From the NCBI GenBank assembly GCA_032358165.1, contig JAALGY010000054.1:1488001-1552000 (forward strand): a DNA stretch of 64,000 bases, given 5' to 3'. A program made the translations under genes and the position numbers. This DNA is from Diplosphaera chodatii (lineage: Eukaryota; Chlorophyta; Trebouxiophyceae; Prasiolales; Stichococcaceae). Positions within the stretch are counted from its first letter, which is position 1, and each line of letters opens with the position of its first letter. Under the pieces are notes generated by a model. The model saw only the letters and a program-made list of their open reading frames with translations. It was not told the DNA's origin and ran no database searches. Of this stretch, positions 11,130 through 21,913 are shown one piece after another.

Positions 11130-11926
11130 CTAATTAGCAGCGTAGGATGTTCACCTGTGTGTGTGCGTGCTTGAGCGGATACGCTGTTCAACGTGCGCCT
11201 TCTGCTGTGATGCAGCACAATTTGCCTGACTAGAGACCCACCATGCTGTCGGACATGAGGTTGGAGTTGGAAGTGGCAGCACAGTTGGTCTGCGCACACT
11301 CCACGCAGCAAGCGCTGGCGCATGGTGATGCTGAGCTACTGTGTCTAGACATTCCAACTGAAGTCTGCCACCATCGGTCTGCTGATGTGAAGAATGGCCT
11401 CTCCAGCTGGAGGGTACTGCACATGCAGTACAGCATGCTGTGCATGGGCTGCATTCGCACAAGGGGCAATCGAATCAGTGTTGCTTACAAGGGTTGCAAG
11501 TGGAGCGAAACACAGTGTGGTCAAGAGTGCTGTCTATCTGCAGTATATGCCCCAGCCCCTCTCAAACTATGTACACATGAAGCCCGGGCAGCTGGCACTG
11601 CTGGCTGGGCTCCAGGCAAAGAATCGTCGGGCAAGCAACAACAGCAACGAATGTGCCGTCACGATGTCACTGCCACGCCACCGAGGAGGAACGATGCTGA
11701 GGAAACAAAGGCCAAATCCTGCTGCTGAACATCAATGCCGCCACCTGCTCTAGTCCCCTACAGAACAGAGGTGACTCGGTTTGAACATATGGAGCATGAG
11801 CACATCAGATCGATGAACAACATGCCTGCACGACAAGCAGCCATGACATCGATGAAGGCACAGCAGTAGCAACGGAAACATACAGGGCAGCGACGCACCA
11901 AAAGACAAAAAGTGCTGTCAGCTACA
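11130..11926. other. intergenic, no gene seen
   Basis: This stretch lies upstream of the tRNase Z-like gene (-) and downstream of the proline-rich protein gene (-). It probably contains the promoter of the former and the 3' UTR of the latter. The reading frames here match nothing recognisable. Confidence 0.45.
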
Positions 11927-14900
11927 TCAGGCCTGCTGCGGCTGCAACGAAGCAACCCAGCTGCGGTCGTCAGCGCTGACAACCGCGAGCAGGCCGCTGC
12001 GCGGCGTTTGCAACACCTGGACACCCCCTTGGCTCAGGATGTCCGCCTCGCCACCCAGCTGCACGTCCTTCTGCAGCTCGATCTGTTGCAGCATGACAAA
12101 AGTGGAGCGTCAGGAATGAGGCAGGCGCAATAACACATCTACGTCCACAACTGACGAAGACAAGAATCGGGGTCGGATGCCGAACAGGGTGCCTATACAA
12201 CTCTTTGCAGACACGATGCGCACCGTGAGGACGGCCTTGTGCACGCCATCTACCAGCTCAAATGGAATCTCTGTGAAGTGCAGCGTGTTCTGCCAAAAAG
12301 AGCAAGCCACATGTCAGCTTACACGGTAACTGTTGACATCGGATGCTGGGGCAGCAGGTGAGTGGCCACTGCTGCGCTGGCAGGCACAAGCCGACAGCTC
12401 ACCCGCAGTCCAACAGGCGTGCAGTCAGCCTGCGCAACCGCTGCGGGCGTGACTGTGCGCTCTGCCCGGAATGCCTCCTCTGACAGCCGCAGGTGGACCT
12501 CATCCGGCAGCTCATCTGCAGGCGGCAAGTGAGCGCTGTGATCAACTGAGGTGCACTGAATGCACGGGCCACCAGAAAAGGGGTGTAGCCACATTAGCAA
12601 TGTGGATAGCTTGAATGTTACAGACAGGTAGCATGCTACTCTTGGCCACATACCCTTTGCGGTGATGGTGACGGTGTGGCGGCCGCCATTCACCGCGTAT
12701 TCGAGCGCGAAGGGAGAGTCCTTCACCTGCAACAGTTGGCGCTCATAGTCAGCGACAGTCCGTGCATTTGCATGCTGGCAGCCCTGCCTGGATGGGAAAG
12801 AAGCATACCAGGTAACCCTCAAGCAGCTGCATCTTGCATGTGGCCGCGCACCAGGTTGTTGTAGGCGGTGCTGGAGATGCCGTTGCGCAGGCAGGCCTCC
12901 TCAGCACTGGCCTGTGGCTGCTCGGCTGTGGCCTGCGTCGCCTGCAGCCGGCGGCCGTAGCCTCCATAGCCTCCGTATGTGCCCGCAGTGTAGCCACCTG
13001 CGCCGAGAAAGCCCGCCGCTGTCAAGACCCAATGGACCAGAGCTTTCTGCACTTCAGCATTGCACACCTGCAGAGCTTTCCTGATAAAGCTGCTGCAGCA
13101 TGCATGACGGTGCTGGCCGCGGGACCGCAAAGCCGGCCTGTGCAGACAAACCCGCCAGCGATCAGGTACACGGGCACCAGGCAGGCACTCACCAGTCGGC
13201 GGTGGAGGGGGAGGGGGTGGCGGGGGCGGCGGTGGCGGCGGAGGGGGTGGTGCATAGGACGCAACACCCGCGCTGCTGTAGGATGCATAGGTGACAACTG
13301 GGGGTGGCGGCGGAGGCAGCGGCGGCGGCGGCGGTGGTGGGGGTGGCGGTGGAGAGTAGGAAGGCGCATAGCCTGCCACGGGAGAGGAGTATGCAACGAC
13401 TGGTGGCGGGGGTGGCGGCGGTGGCGGAGGTGGCGGCGGAGGGGGAGGGGGCGGTGCGTATGAGTAACCTGCGGGGGATCATCATGACACTCGTCAGCCC
13501 TCAGGTGATGATGGAACTGCAGGTGGTGAGCCGCGATGTGTGAGGGTGTGCTCAACGTCAGCATGTGACAAGCACCGCAATACGCATGACATGCAAGGTT
13601 ACTATATGGACAGCAAGAGAGCCAGAAGCATACCTGCGGCTGGGTAGGCGCCCAGGCGAGCTCCAAAGTAGGTTGGTGGTGGCGGCGGGGGTGGGGGTGG
13701 TGGCGGGGGAGGCGGCGGCGGCGGCGGCGCATAGCTCGGGCTGCTGTAGCCATACGACTCAGCTCCGACCGATCCGAAGTAGGTTGGTGGTGGGGGCGGG
13801 GGTGGAGGTGGCGGGGGTGGCGGAGGCGGCGGCGGCGGAGCATATGAGTAGCCTGCAAGGCAGTTGGCAAGGTTTGCATGCTGACACGCAGAATACTGGA
13901 GCACATCATGGTGGTCACACAGCCGAACAACAACACCGAAAAGGACGGGAGCTAAGAGTGGGTTGGACCTGCAGCCGGGTATGCGCCCAGAGGGGTTCCG
14001 AAGTAGGTCGGGGGTGGTGGCGGTGGCGGGGGCGGCGGCGGGGGTGGCGGCGGCGGCGGCGCATAACTTGGACCATAGCTGCCATAGCCTTCGGCTGCTG
14101 CTGCACCATACTGGCTTGGTGGCGGAGGCGGTGGTGGGGGCGGGGGAGGCGGCGGTGGTGGTGGGGGTGGCGCGTAGCCTGCACATCAATACCAACAGAT
14201 GCGGACCACCAGGCTAATCAGCTAGCAGTGAACGACAGTCGCTTCTATAGTAGCTGCTGCAAACTGCTGCGTGGCTGGGTCGGGCATCACTGCAGAAAGC
14301 AGGCTCATTCGCACTGTAACAGCTGTCATGACAGGTCATCAGCAGGCAAACCCCATAACCACACACCTGCAGTGGGGTAGGACCCCAGGCGGGCGTTCAA
14401 GTAAGCAGGCGGCGGGGGCGGCGGCGGGGGCGGGGGAGGCGGTGGAGGGGGAGGCGGCGGCTGGTACGAGGTGTACGATGCAGCTGCACCCGCTGCGTAC
14501 GATGTGTAGGCTGGGGGTGGGGGCGGGGGCGGGGGAGGCGGCGGAGGGGGCGGCGGAGGGGGCGGGCTGTATGCAGCCGCGCCAGCACCTGCAGAGACGT
14601 GGCCATTACTATGAAAGCCGCACGCGACGATGCCAAGCCAGGGACAGAAGTGTTCACAACGCAAACCTGACAGCTACGCATGCGGCTGACAACATCCGCA
14701 GGAAAGCAACCAGGCACGTTGCACGCCACTAAGAATGCTGTGAGCATTGGTTGGTGTGGCAGGCCCACCCTCGTAGCCGGCGGAAGTGCTGGGCGGCGGG
14801 GGTGGCGGCGGTGGAGGCGGCGGAGGAGGCGGCGGCGGCGGGGGGGCAGCGTACGCCGCCGAATTGTAGTAGCCATAGCCCGAGCCGCTGCCGTAGGTGC

Positions 14901-15890
14901 CGCCATAGGCCGCCGATGTGTCAGGCACCGCCACTGGTGCAGAGGCGTCAGGCGCTGGCGCCGGCGCCGCTTCGGGCGCGGGCGGCGCAGGCGTATCACT
15001 AGACACCACGTTCTCGTTGTCGGTCAGCAGCGAGTATGCCGACGTGCCGTCGGCGAAGGTGATGATGAGCACAGCGGAGCCAGAGGTGCGGGATGTGAGC
15101 GGCGGCTGCATGAAGAGGGTAGCCTCTCCCCCGGCGGTGTTGACCACCGTGATGTTCTGCGCTGCAATGTGCGACAGGAACAGCGGCGGCTCCTGGCCGT
15201 CGTTGGAGATGGCCACCTGGAACGTCTGCACCTCGCCAACATCCTGCCACGGCCACACCAGCGCCGGGCCGCCTGTGTGCAGCGACAGGTGCAGGTTGGA
15301 TGATCAGCATGACCGGACATGTGTCCACGCATCCCCAACGCCTCTCACTAACAGCCCCCGAGCACTCCACTGCTGCAGATGGTCCCCAGCTTCAGACACG
15401 GCAGGAAGATTATAGGCACCGTTTGCATTGGACTGCTGGACGACGGCTGTCGGCTCCGTGCTGGTGATCACGCCGGGCGTGGCCGCCAGCGCAGCGTCCA
15501 GGCGCAGCTCCACGCTCTTGATGGCCTTGCCGCCAGTGCCCGCTGACACCTGCCATACCGCAAACCCCTGTGAGTTGGTGCCCGTTCCCGGTTCGCACAC
15601 TTGGCCCACGAGGTCTTGCGGTCCATATGCGCGCTGCGAGGACCCTGCCGCAACATACACTCCCATGCTCTCGAAACACTCACCAGGAAGGTGAAAGTGG
15701 TGTCCGAGGCGCCGGTGGACAGCGTGTACGCCGTCTCGATGCCGGCGGAGGCGGCGGTGGTCAAGTACGCGTCGGTGGTGACGATGTACGTCGCCGGCTG
15801 GCCGTCCGCGCCCGGCGCCGTCTCCGTCAGACTCTCAGAGCCCTGAGCCGCGGCAGTGGCCACGAGCGCCGCCAGTACCGCTGCCCACAT
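11927..15890 (-). CDS. secreted hydroxyproline-rich glycoprotein with tandem poly-proline modules
   Basis: Twelve exons, all phases consistent: 15890-15684, 15549-15420, 15272-14769, 14588-14367, 14178-13969, 13852-13634, 13468-13193, 12997-12852, 12726-12654, 12515-12325, 12289-12215, 12082-11927; 802 aa. The ATG at 15890 starts a signal peptide (MWAAVLAALVATAAAQ). An N-terminal globular, beta-rich region of about 200 residues follows. Then come about nine poly-Pro blocks of 17-19 residues separated by Tyr/Ser/Gly/Ala spacers (for example AGYSYA and ARLGAYPAAG), and a C-terminal globular region (from RRLQATQATAEQ) ending in SWVASLQPQQA. Poly-Pro rods between globular ends are the plan of algal wall and matrix glycoproteins (pherophorin-like), where Pro is hydroxylated and glycosylated. 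I do not see the pherophorin cysteine pattern, so the globular domains are unassigned. No GPI signal is evident. Confidence 0.85.
13193..14588 (-). repeat. four tandem poly-proline exons (amplified coding module)
   Basis: Exons 14588-14367, 14178-13969, 13852-13634 and 13468-13193 each start with the end of a split Gly codon, run G-x-Y/A-A/S-P, contain two or three poly-Pro tracts, and end in the split Gly codon again. Three of them close with L-G-A/S-Y-P-A/T-A-G. All are symmetric 1-1 exons of similar length (222, 210, 219 and 276 nt) separated by short introns. The preceding exon (15272-14769) has the same phases and one poly-Pro tract. This is the pattern left by repeated exon duplication. 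Confidence 0.75.
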
Positions 15891-17188
15891 GCGCCATGCC
15901 TGCAGCCACAACGATGTCCTCCTCACAAAAAGGTGGCACTGCGCCTGGCCAGAGAACCTGCTCAGGACAGCGGTGACGCCGACCAGCCTGAGTATTATCA
16001 GGACGCACGACTCGCAAGGACGGACCAGCCGAACCTGGGCTGCAGAAATGCAAGCACCCTGGCTGCCCGCTGCCGGCCTTTGCGCATGCTGATTCGAGAA
16101 CTATGTAGTCCTAGTACATAAATGTGGCACGGGCGGCTGCACCAACTGTATACAGACGGAGAGGACAGCCTCGCCGGACGGAAGTAGGAGCGTCGACGCC
16201 GGCCAGCACGCAGGGGGTGCAGGGCGCGGGAAGATCTAGTTCAGAAGCCCACTGCAGAGGTTAGATCCAACAGCAGGAAGCCCCACGAGCCGGTGACGAG
16301 GCAGCAGCCGTCCGTGTGGCTGCTGTGGCGCCCGACCCATGCCCAGCTTCAGAGTGGTAGACGCGGCTTGCATGCACCCCGGAGGACACCGCCTGCCCCC
16401 ACTTCCGTCCGCAACCCGCCAGTCGGGCCCATATGGCCCGACGCGCACGCCGTCGCCGCCTGCTCAGCCGCGCTGAACGTGCAGTTTCCAGTCGTCCCCC
16501 TCATGAACACTTAAGGCCACCCTGGAACAGGGCATAGCCTACCCCACGCCGGGACAATCAGACACTGGCAGGCTGATCGATGCCAGACCGGCCGCCATTC
16601 AGCCCTCGGGACGATGCTGCTGCGCGGACCGCGGTTGTAGTGATTTCATACTCGCTGGGTGGTGGCTGGCGGCCTGCAAGGAGGCGGCCACGACGCCTCA
16701 CCTGGCGCATGCTGGCGGTCTGTTGGCTGTCTGACTGCCTGCAGCGTTTGCAGGGCCGAATGCCGCTTGCAGGCGCTATGCACGCACTCCTAGCCTTGCA
16801 AAACCCCACTCTAACCTGATAGATCCTCCCTGAGCAACGCTGCCACTTGCAGTCGTTCGCTGATGCAGCAGCGGTACCTTGCGGCGCTGGAGTGTGACGT
16901 GCAAGGCCAGGTCTGGCTGCCGGCGTTGTTTAGGCGGGCCAGGCAGAGTCCCTGGACGTGGACTTTGGCCCCCCTGTACCCGGCAGCTGGCCGTGTGCAA
17001 ATTAATGCCTGATTAGCTGATTTGCATTGTCACCGTACATAGCCCTGCAGCCTCTCCTTCAAGATGACGGCCGACGAGGGCATGGCAGTACCATCAGGCT
17101 GGCATCACAGACCGTTGCAGCTGGATCAGATGATCAGCATCGTTTCAACAGTTGTGCCGTATGTGATAGCTTTTGCCCCGTTACTGTA

Positions 17189-17563
17189 CGCTCCCATTTA
17201 AGCAGGGTTTAAGCATCGGTACCACGGGGCGCCGCGATTGTGCTGTTGCATACTTCTGTGTGTGCTACGACGATCTGCAACAAGTAAGTCGACGTCTAGA
17301 AAGATGTTGCGCAAATGCAATGTAGAAACCAATGGCTAGAAACGCGCGCATCGCGAAATGACGCGTTCATGGCCTTAGGGTTTAGGGTTTAGGCTGCGCG
17401 TGCGAAGTTGCGCTTTGGCCCGGCGCGCACGTTCATATGGCTCGTCAGGGCCATTAGTATCATTGCTAAGTAATCTGCAAGCGCAAGTCTGCGTTCTACA
17501 GGCCGTAAAACCGTGCGCGGCGTCAAATTGGATTACGGCATAAACCCTGCTTAAAAGGGAGCG
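17189..17563. repeat. imperfect inverted repeat, arms 17189-17214 and 17538-17563
   Basis: The left arm is a 26-base CGCTCCC...TTTAAGCAGGGTTTA...GC sequence. The right arm is its reverse complement with two mismatches. Weaker similarity continues on both sides: CCGTTAC just outside the cores, and GCGCCGCG versus GACGCCGCG just inside. The arms enclose 323 bp that hold the telomere-like patch. It could be the remnant of a small non-autonomous element, or an inverted duplication. No target-site duplication was identified. Confidence 0.55.
17375..17393 (+). repeat. interstitial plant-type telomere repeat (TTTAGGG, about 2.7 copies)
   Basis: The sequence reads TTAGGG TTTAGGG TTTAGG, the plant and green-algal telomere unit. 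It is far from any gene start found here, so it is less likely to be a promoter telo-box than an internal telomere remnant or chance seed. Confidence 0.6.
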
Positions 17564-18055
17564 AGCGGTAACGGACGTCGTGCTGATAGATACAATATGA
17601 CGTAATGCTGCATGTATGCTGGCCCCAGACCAGGCAGAAACTGACTGGGAAGCGCTGATTGCTCCCAAGTGATTGTATACGCCGATCAACGGTTGCCAAG
17701 CAGTATACAATCTTGCAGACCCAAATGCAGAAGGATTCGCAAGCATGCAGGTCACAGAATTCCTCTAGCCAACAGCCGGCATGCATACCTCACATGCTGC
17801 CATAAGCATGCATACACCAATGCAGTCACAGACGGCTGCCTGTGCAACACTCTCCCACAACATGATGCTGAAGCCCACCAGAGCTGTGCCGCCAACTGAG
17901 CAAATCAACCAATCAGAGGCAAGGTGCAGGCTGGGTGCATCCCTGGCCATGCTGCAGCAAGCAGCATGACCGTGCCTGCAAATTGCCATCTGCAGAGTCA
18001 AAGTGATGGTGTCAAGGTCGGGACTCCGCCGTGGCAGTGCAAAACCGCATTGCCG

Positions 18056-20440
18056 TCAGCTGAGCATCATCCGGGGCGACTCCTTGTAAATCGACGTCTC
18101 GGCGCCTGCCATCTTGGCAAGCACGGCTTCTGAGTCGGCAGCTTTCAGATCCGGCAGGCAGAAGAAGGAGTCGGGTGGCGGCGCCGGCGCTGGCACACCC
18201 GGCTGCCCCATGCGCTGTGCGGTTGCAAAGTGCCGACGTGCCGCCCGCTCGGCCAGCCGCACAGCCGCCGCCGGCACCGCCACGAGGGCCACCGCCCGGA
18301 CCAGCACCCACACGGCACCCGGGCGCCGGAGAGCCAGCAGACGCAGTAGCTGTGCTGGTGCCTCCGCGAGCGCCACCAGCAGCATGTGCTTATCAAATCG
18401 CACCTGCACACATTGATGCCCTTTTGCGTCTCAATCACCTTGCGATTTTGCAGCTCCAGGCAGCAGCACCCAGCAGCAGGCAGATCTGTGCGCATGGTGT
18501 GCAACACTGTGGCAGGTCGGGCACCTGGAAGGACAGCGCATGGTGAACAGCAAGTGCCACTACGACAGTCAGGCCGAGGTCGTCATTTGGGCTCCGGCAC
18601 GGTGATAGGGTGCCACTGCTCCATCCCGCAGCAATAGCCTGTGCACATAGCAAAGCTCAGGCACCGAGAAACTGGTCATGCGTGTGATTTGCACCCGACC
18701 AAGGCCAGCATCACATGCATGTACTTGGCATACGAACAGGGCCAGCGTCACCGAGAGCTTACCGCAGTGCATATGCGGACAGTGGATAAAACGGTCTCCC
18801 GGTTGCGCACATACCAAAGGCTGCATGGGAGACACGCAGCAGATGTGACACAACCTCCACTTCTTGACAGCAACAATGGGGTCTCGCTGCACACCAGGAC
18901 AGCTTCGAAAAGGCAAGACAACAGGCTGTGACTCACCTGCTGCTGCAAATGCAGACAAGCGGCACAGCCTGTAGTGCAAAATATGCGACGACGGGCGCTG
19001 CCTGCGAATAACTCCCTGAACAGTCGCCAAGAAGCGCGCGATACAGGCGTATGGTGCAGGATGCGCATGCCGTGATGCTGGCCATGACATCTGCCAGCTG
19101 GCGCCCTCCTGAGGCATGATCAGGACACAAGGGTCGTGGAGATGCTTCAGTGCTTGCTGCACTTGTGCACGCACTACGAGCCTCAACAGGACGAGCTGCC
19201 AGGGAAGCAGGGTGCTGTGAAGCTGCAATGTGACGCACTGCTGTCATGGAACAAGAAGCTGGCCTCCCAGTCCGCCGCTATGAACATCGGGTTCAGCCGG
19301 GCAGCTGGCTTCTTCAGCATTGGCGCAATCGCCACCGCCAATGTCATCGACCCCAGCACTGCTATAAAGAGCATCTGCGAGGAGGTACAGACGTTGGAGG
19401 ATACCAACAGTGATGCATCTGGATGACGTCTGCAGCATCGACTGCCAGCCTCGCGCACTAGCTCAGATCGCAGGCGGAATTGATGCTACATCGCAGCAAT
19501 GGAGACTTTGGTCAGTTGTGCGTGTACCTTGCTGATCTGCATGGAGGCCTGCGGTGCAACTACCGGCAGGAACAGCGCGAGAAACAGCAGCACTGACATC
19601 GCATACGCTAGTCGCAGCGCCGCTGTGCTGTACGGGTCTGATAGTTGTTGTGGCGGCGGCTGCGGCGGCCCACATCTGCTGCGGGGCGCTGCCTCTGCTG
19701 CGGTGTCACGTGAGGGGCCAGCTGCACCCTGCACATCGCTGTCTGCACTGGTGTCTGCTTTCCGCCGGCCTTGCTGAGCAGCGATGCGGTTGCTGCGCCT
19801 GCGCAGTGGGGTGCTGCTGTCATCCCCTGCACCGGTGGCGCCATGTGCAGCGGCTCTGCTCGGAGGCTGCACTGCTGGTGAGCTGTTGCCGTCTGCCAGC
19901 TGCTCTGCCTCCTCAGCTGCATGCTGCAGCGCTTCTGGTCGCCGATGTGCTGCTGCATTCATCATGCCCATGGGCAGGTTGAGTCTGCCGACAGGGTCTG
20001 AACCTGCAACATCAGGTAGTCGTTGCGCGCTGCCAGCAATGTCGGAGGGCTGCTCCCGGAGATGCTCAGGCACCGCCGCTGAGCTGCTGAGAGCGCTGCT
20101 GTGATCGTCCAAGGCCAGTTGCCGTGGGCCTGACTGTATGGGCTGCAGCGTAGACGCCCTGTTGGCCAGCACCAGCTTCCACAGCACCCTGCACTCAGAT
20201 GCCAGGCGTCCACCATGTCAGGAGCACTGGCGGGACATCCAGTAGTTCAGCACTCCGTACTCACGCTCGGGTCCGCTAGCTGTGGGATTCGCACCATCCC
20301 GCTCGATCAGCCTCGATCAGCAGCTGTAGGGCCGCTGCGTCGCGGAGTAGCAGCTCAGTCTGCAGCGCTGCTGCAGGTGGCCCAGCTGGCAGCGGCGGCG
20401 TGGGTTGGTGCAGCGCTATCGCGGTGCTTGCGCCTGGCAT
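18056..20440 (-). CDS. multipass membrane protein of unknown function
   Basis: Six-exon minus-strand model with consistent phases: 20440-20295, 20188-19528, 19374-19239, 19156-18937, 18615-18525, 18403-18056; about 533 aa. The N-terminal 230 residues are soluble: a helical start (LLLRDAAALQLLIEADRAGW) and a Ser/Pro/Gln-rich linker with a basic patch (STPLRRRSNR). At least five hydrophobic segments follow, including LRLAYAMSVLLFLALFLPVV, MLFIAVLGSMTLAVAIAPML, APVVAYFALQAVPLVCIC, DLGLTVVVALAVHHALSF and a VLVRAVALVAVPAAAV stretch in the last exon. The tail is soluble (residues PDSFFCLPDLKAADSEA and after). I do not recognise the family and no catalytic motif stands out. The start at MPGAST is the first ATG of an open exon but an upstream exon is possible. 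The acceptor of exon 5 is poor. Confidence 0.5.
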
Positions 20441-21839
20441 CAGCGCCTGAATCGGATCGACAAGGAGGAGCTGGCAGCCACGGCCGGCTGATCGGACGTG
20501 AGGCGGCTCGCACGCACGAATCGGGCAGAACGCGTTGTCGCTGGGGCCACAGCACAAGTCACAGGGACGGTCGACAAGCTGGGTCAGCTCACCAATGAGG
20601 ACACCTCCCCACCAATGGTATGTTGCACACGCCGTGGGCCAGCTCGATTGGCGTCGTAGTCTGTGAGGGAGAGCACACGGAGAGTTGTTCTTTCGAGATC
20701 GCAAGGGGTGCGAATAGACGATGCCAGCGTCGACGGGTGAAGCCTCTACAAGTCTACATCCTTGATAGAACTGCGAGTGGGACTGCGAGTGTCAAGTAGT
20801 ACGTTGAAGTTATCAGCTCACCTGCCGCCGCACACGCGATGTTCACCGCGATGTTCACCGACGCGTCACAGGCTTCCAAGAGATAGGCAGCATGCGCGGG
20901 TGTGTGCGGTCGACCGTCATTGCGGTACCCCGCACAGTGATGCAGACTTATGATGCTTCTGTTGTTGTAGGTAGCCACCGGCTCGCAACTTGCAGTGGTC
21001 ACTGTGGCGCGCGTCGGCAGACAGCCAGCTGGAATCGAAAATCCAACATGATCGAAGCCGGCAAGGCCCGCCTAGCTGGTCACCTTGCCGTCTCGCTCAT
21101 CAGCAGACGCGTGAGGAGTGATCTCAGTCATTCGGCGCATGTGTGTTGAAGGCGCCGACTTGAGTCGGTGCATGTGCGCATTGCCTGGCGGGAGATCCTC
21201 TGACCTTCAGATCCACGTTTCGAGGAACTTCCACGTTGCAGCCTTGAAACCATGGCACCCTCACTCGACGAGCCCATCCCCTTTCGTTGTTGCATGTTTG
21301 CAGGACAACACACCCGCCTGAAAACTGCAACCGTCGACAGGGCAGCAAAACTGCGACGAGACATGGCGCCGCCAATGCAGCGCAGTACCGCCAGATTGTG
21401 CGATCACCCGCAACTCCGCCTTCAAATCCAACGAAACGCAAAACAATCGAATGTGCAGTGCCTGCCGTCAAGTGCTGCGTGGTTGCAGCCCGCAAGCAAG
21501 CGGCGAGGGGGAGGCCCTCGCATGGCTTGTGCGCACACCAACCCCGCCAGCGCAAAAGCTAGCACTGCAGGCCCAGCTGATTGCATGTCACAGACCGCAC
21601 ACATCAATTCGGAGATGATCTTGATCCGTTCCATCAATTGCTGCAGAGTCTCGCTCCTTGATTGTTCCCGCTGATGAAAGGATAAAAGGGGGGGTCCCCG
21701 CACTGATGGCGGGGCTCTCCCGCGCGCAGCGGCGGGCAATGAAGGTCCCTGGATGGCGCGCCGGCAGTCTCCAACATCCAGAGCGGCCCGGCGGCGACGA
21801 ATGCGCCTATGTTGGGCTGCCGCTGTGGAAGCTGGACTC
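20441..21839. other. intergenic, no gene seen
   Basis: About 1.4 kb between two minus-strand genes. It should hold the promoter of the multipass protein gene and the 3' UTR of the SBP gene. A short tandem duplication of a 12-mer (GCGATGTTCACC) lies near 20836-20860. No exon is supported. Confidence 0.45.
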
Positions 21840-21875
21840 TTAGGCGCCGCTCCATTGGAACACATCTGGCATCTT

Positions 21876-21913
<38 letters not shown>

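Larger units (their letters stand above)
15891..18055. other. gene-poor stretch with telomere-like repeat and inverted repeat
   Basis: About 2.2 kb with no exon I can support on either strand. The right side of 15891-16200 must contain the promoter of the proline-rich protein gene. It contains a TTTAGGG-type patch at 17375-17393 and an imperfect inverted repeat at 17189-17214/17538-17563, listed separately. The DNA of 17200-17700 seems less GC-rich than its surroundings. Confidence 0.5.

Noticed and set aside
13304..14217. Long Gly/Ala/Arg-rich open frames on the plus strand across the poly-proline region
   Set aside because: They are the antisense of the poly-Pro exons. The minus strand has signal peptide, matching splice phases and globular ends, while the plus-strand frames are interrupted and have no splice structure.
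13193..14588. Regularly spaced repeats resembling a CRISPR array
   Set aside because: The repeats are coding poly-Pro tracts of uneven length inside exons of a eukaryotic gene. There are no unique spacers of constant size and no cas genes.
11927..15890. Naming the proline-rich protein a pherophorin
   Set aside because: The architecture is similar but the cysteine-containing pherophorin domain is not visible at either end, so only the general class is given.
15684..15926. Longer N-terminus for the proline-rich protein starting upstream of 15890
   Set aside because: The upstream in-frame codon at 15926 is GTG, not ATG. The ATG at 15890 gives a compact signal peptide.
21252..21674. Plus-strand open frame of 140 codons with an ATG in good context
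   Set aside because: Composition and lack of motifs or splice partners do not support a gene. It lies in the spacer between two minus-strand genes. Transcript data could revive it.
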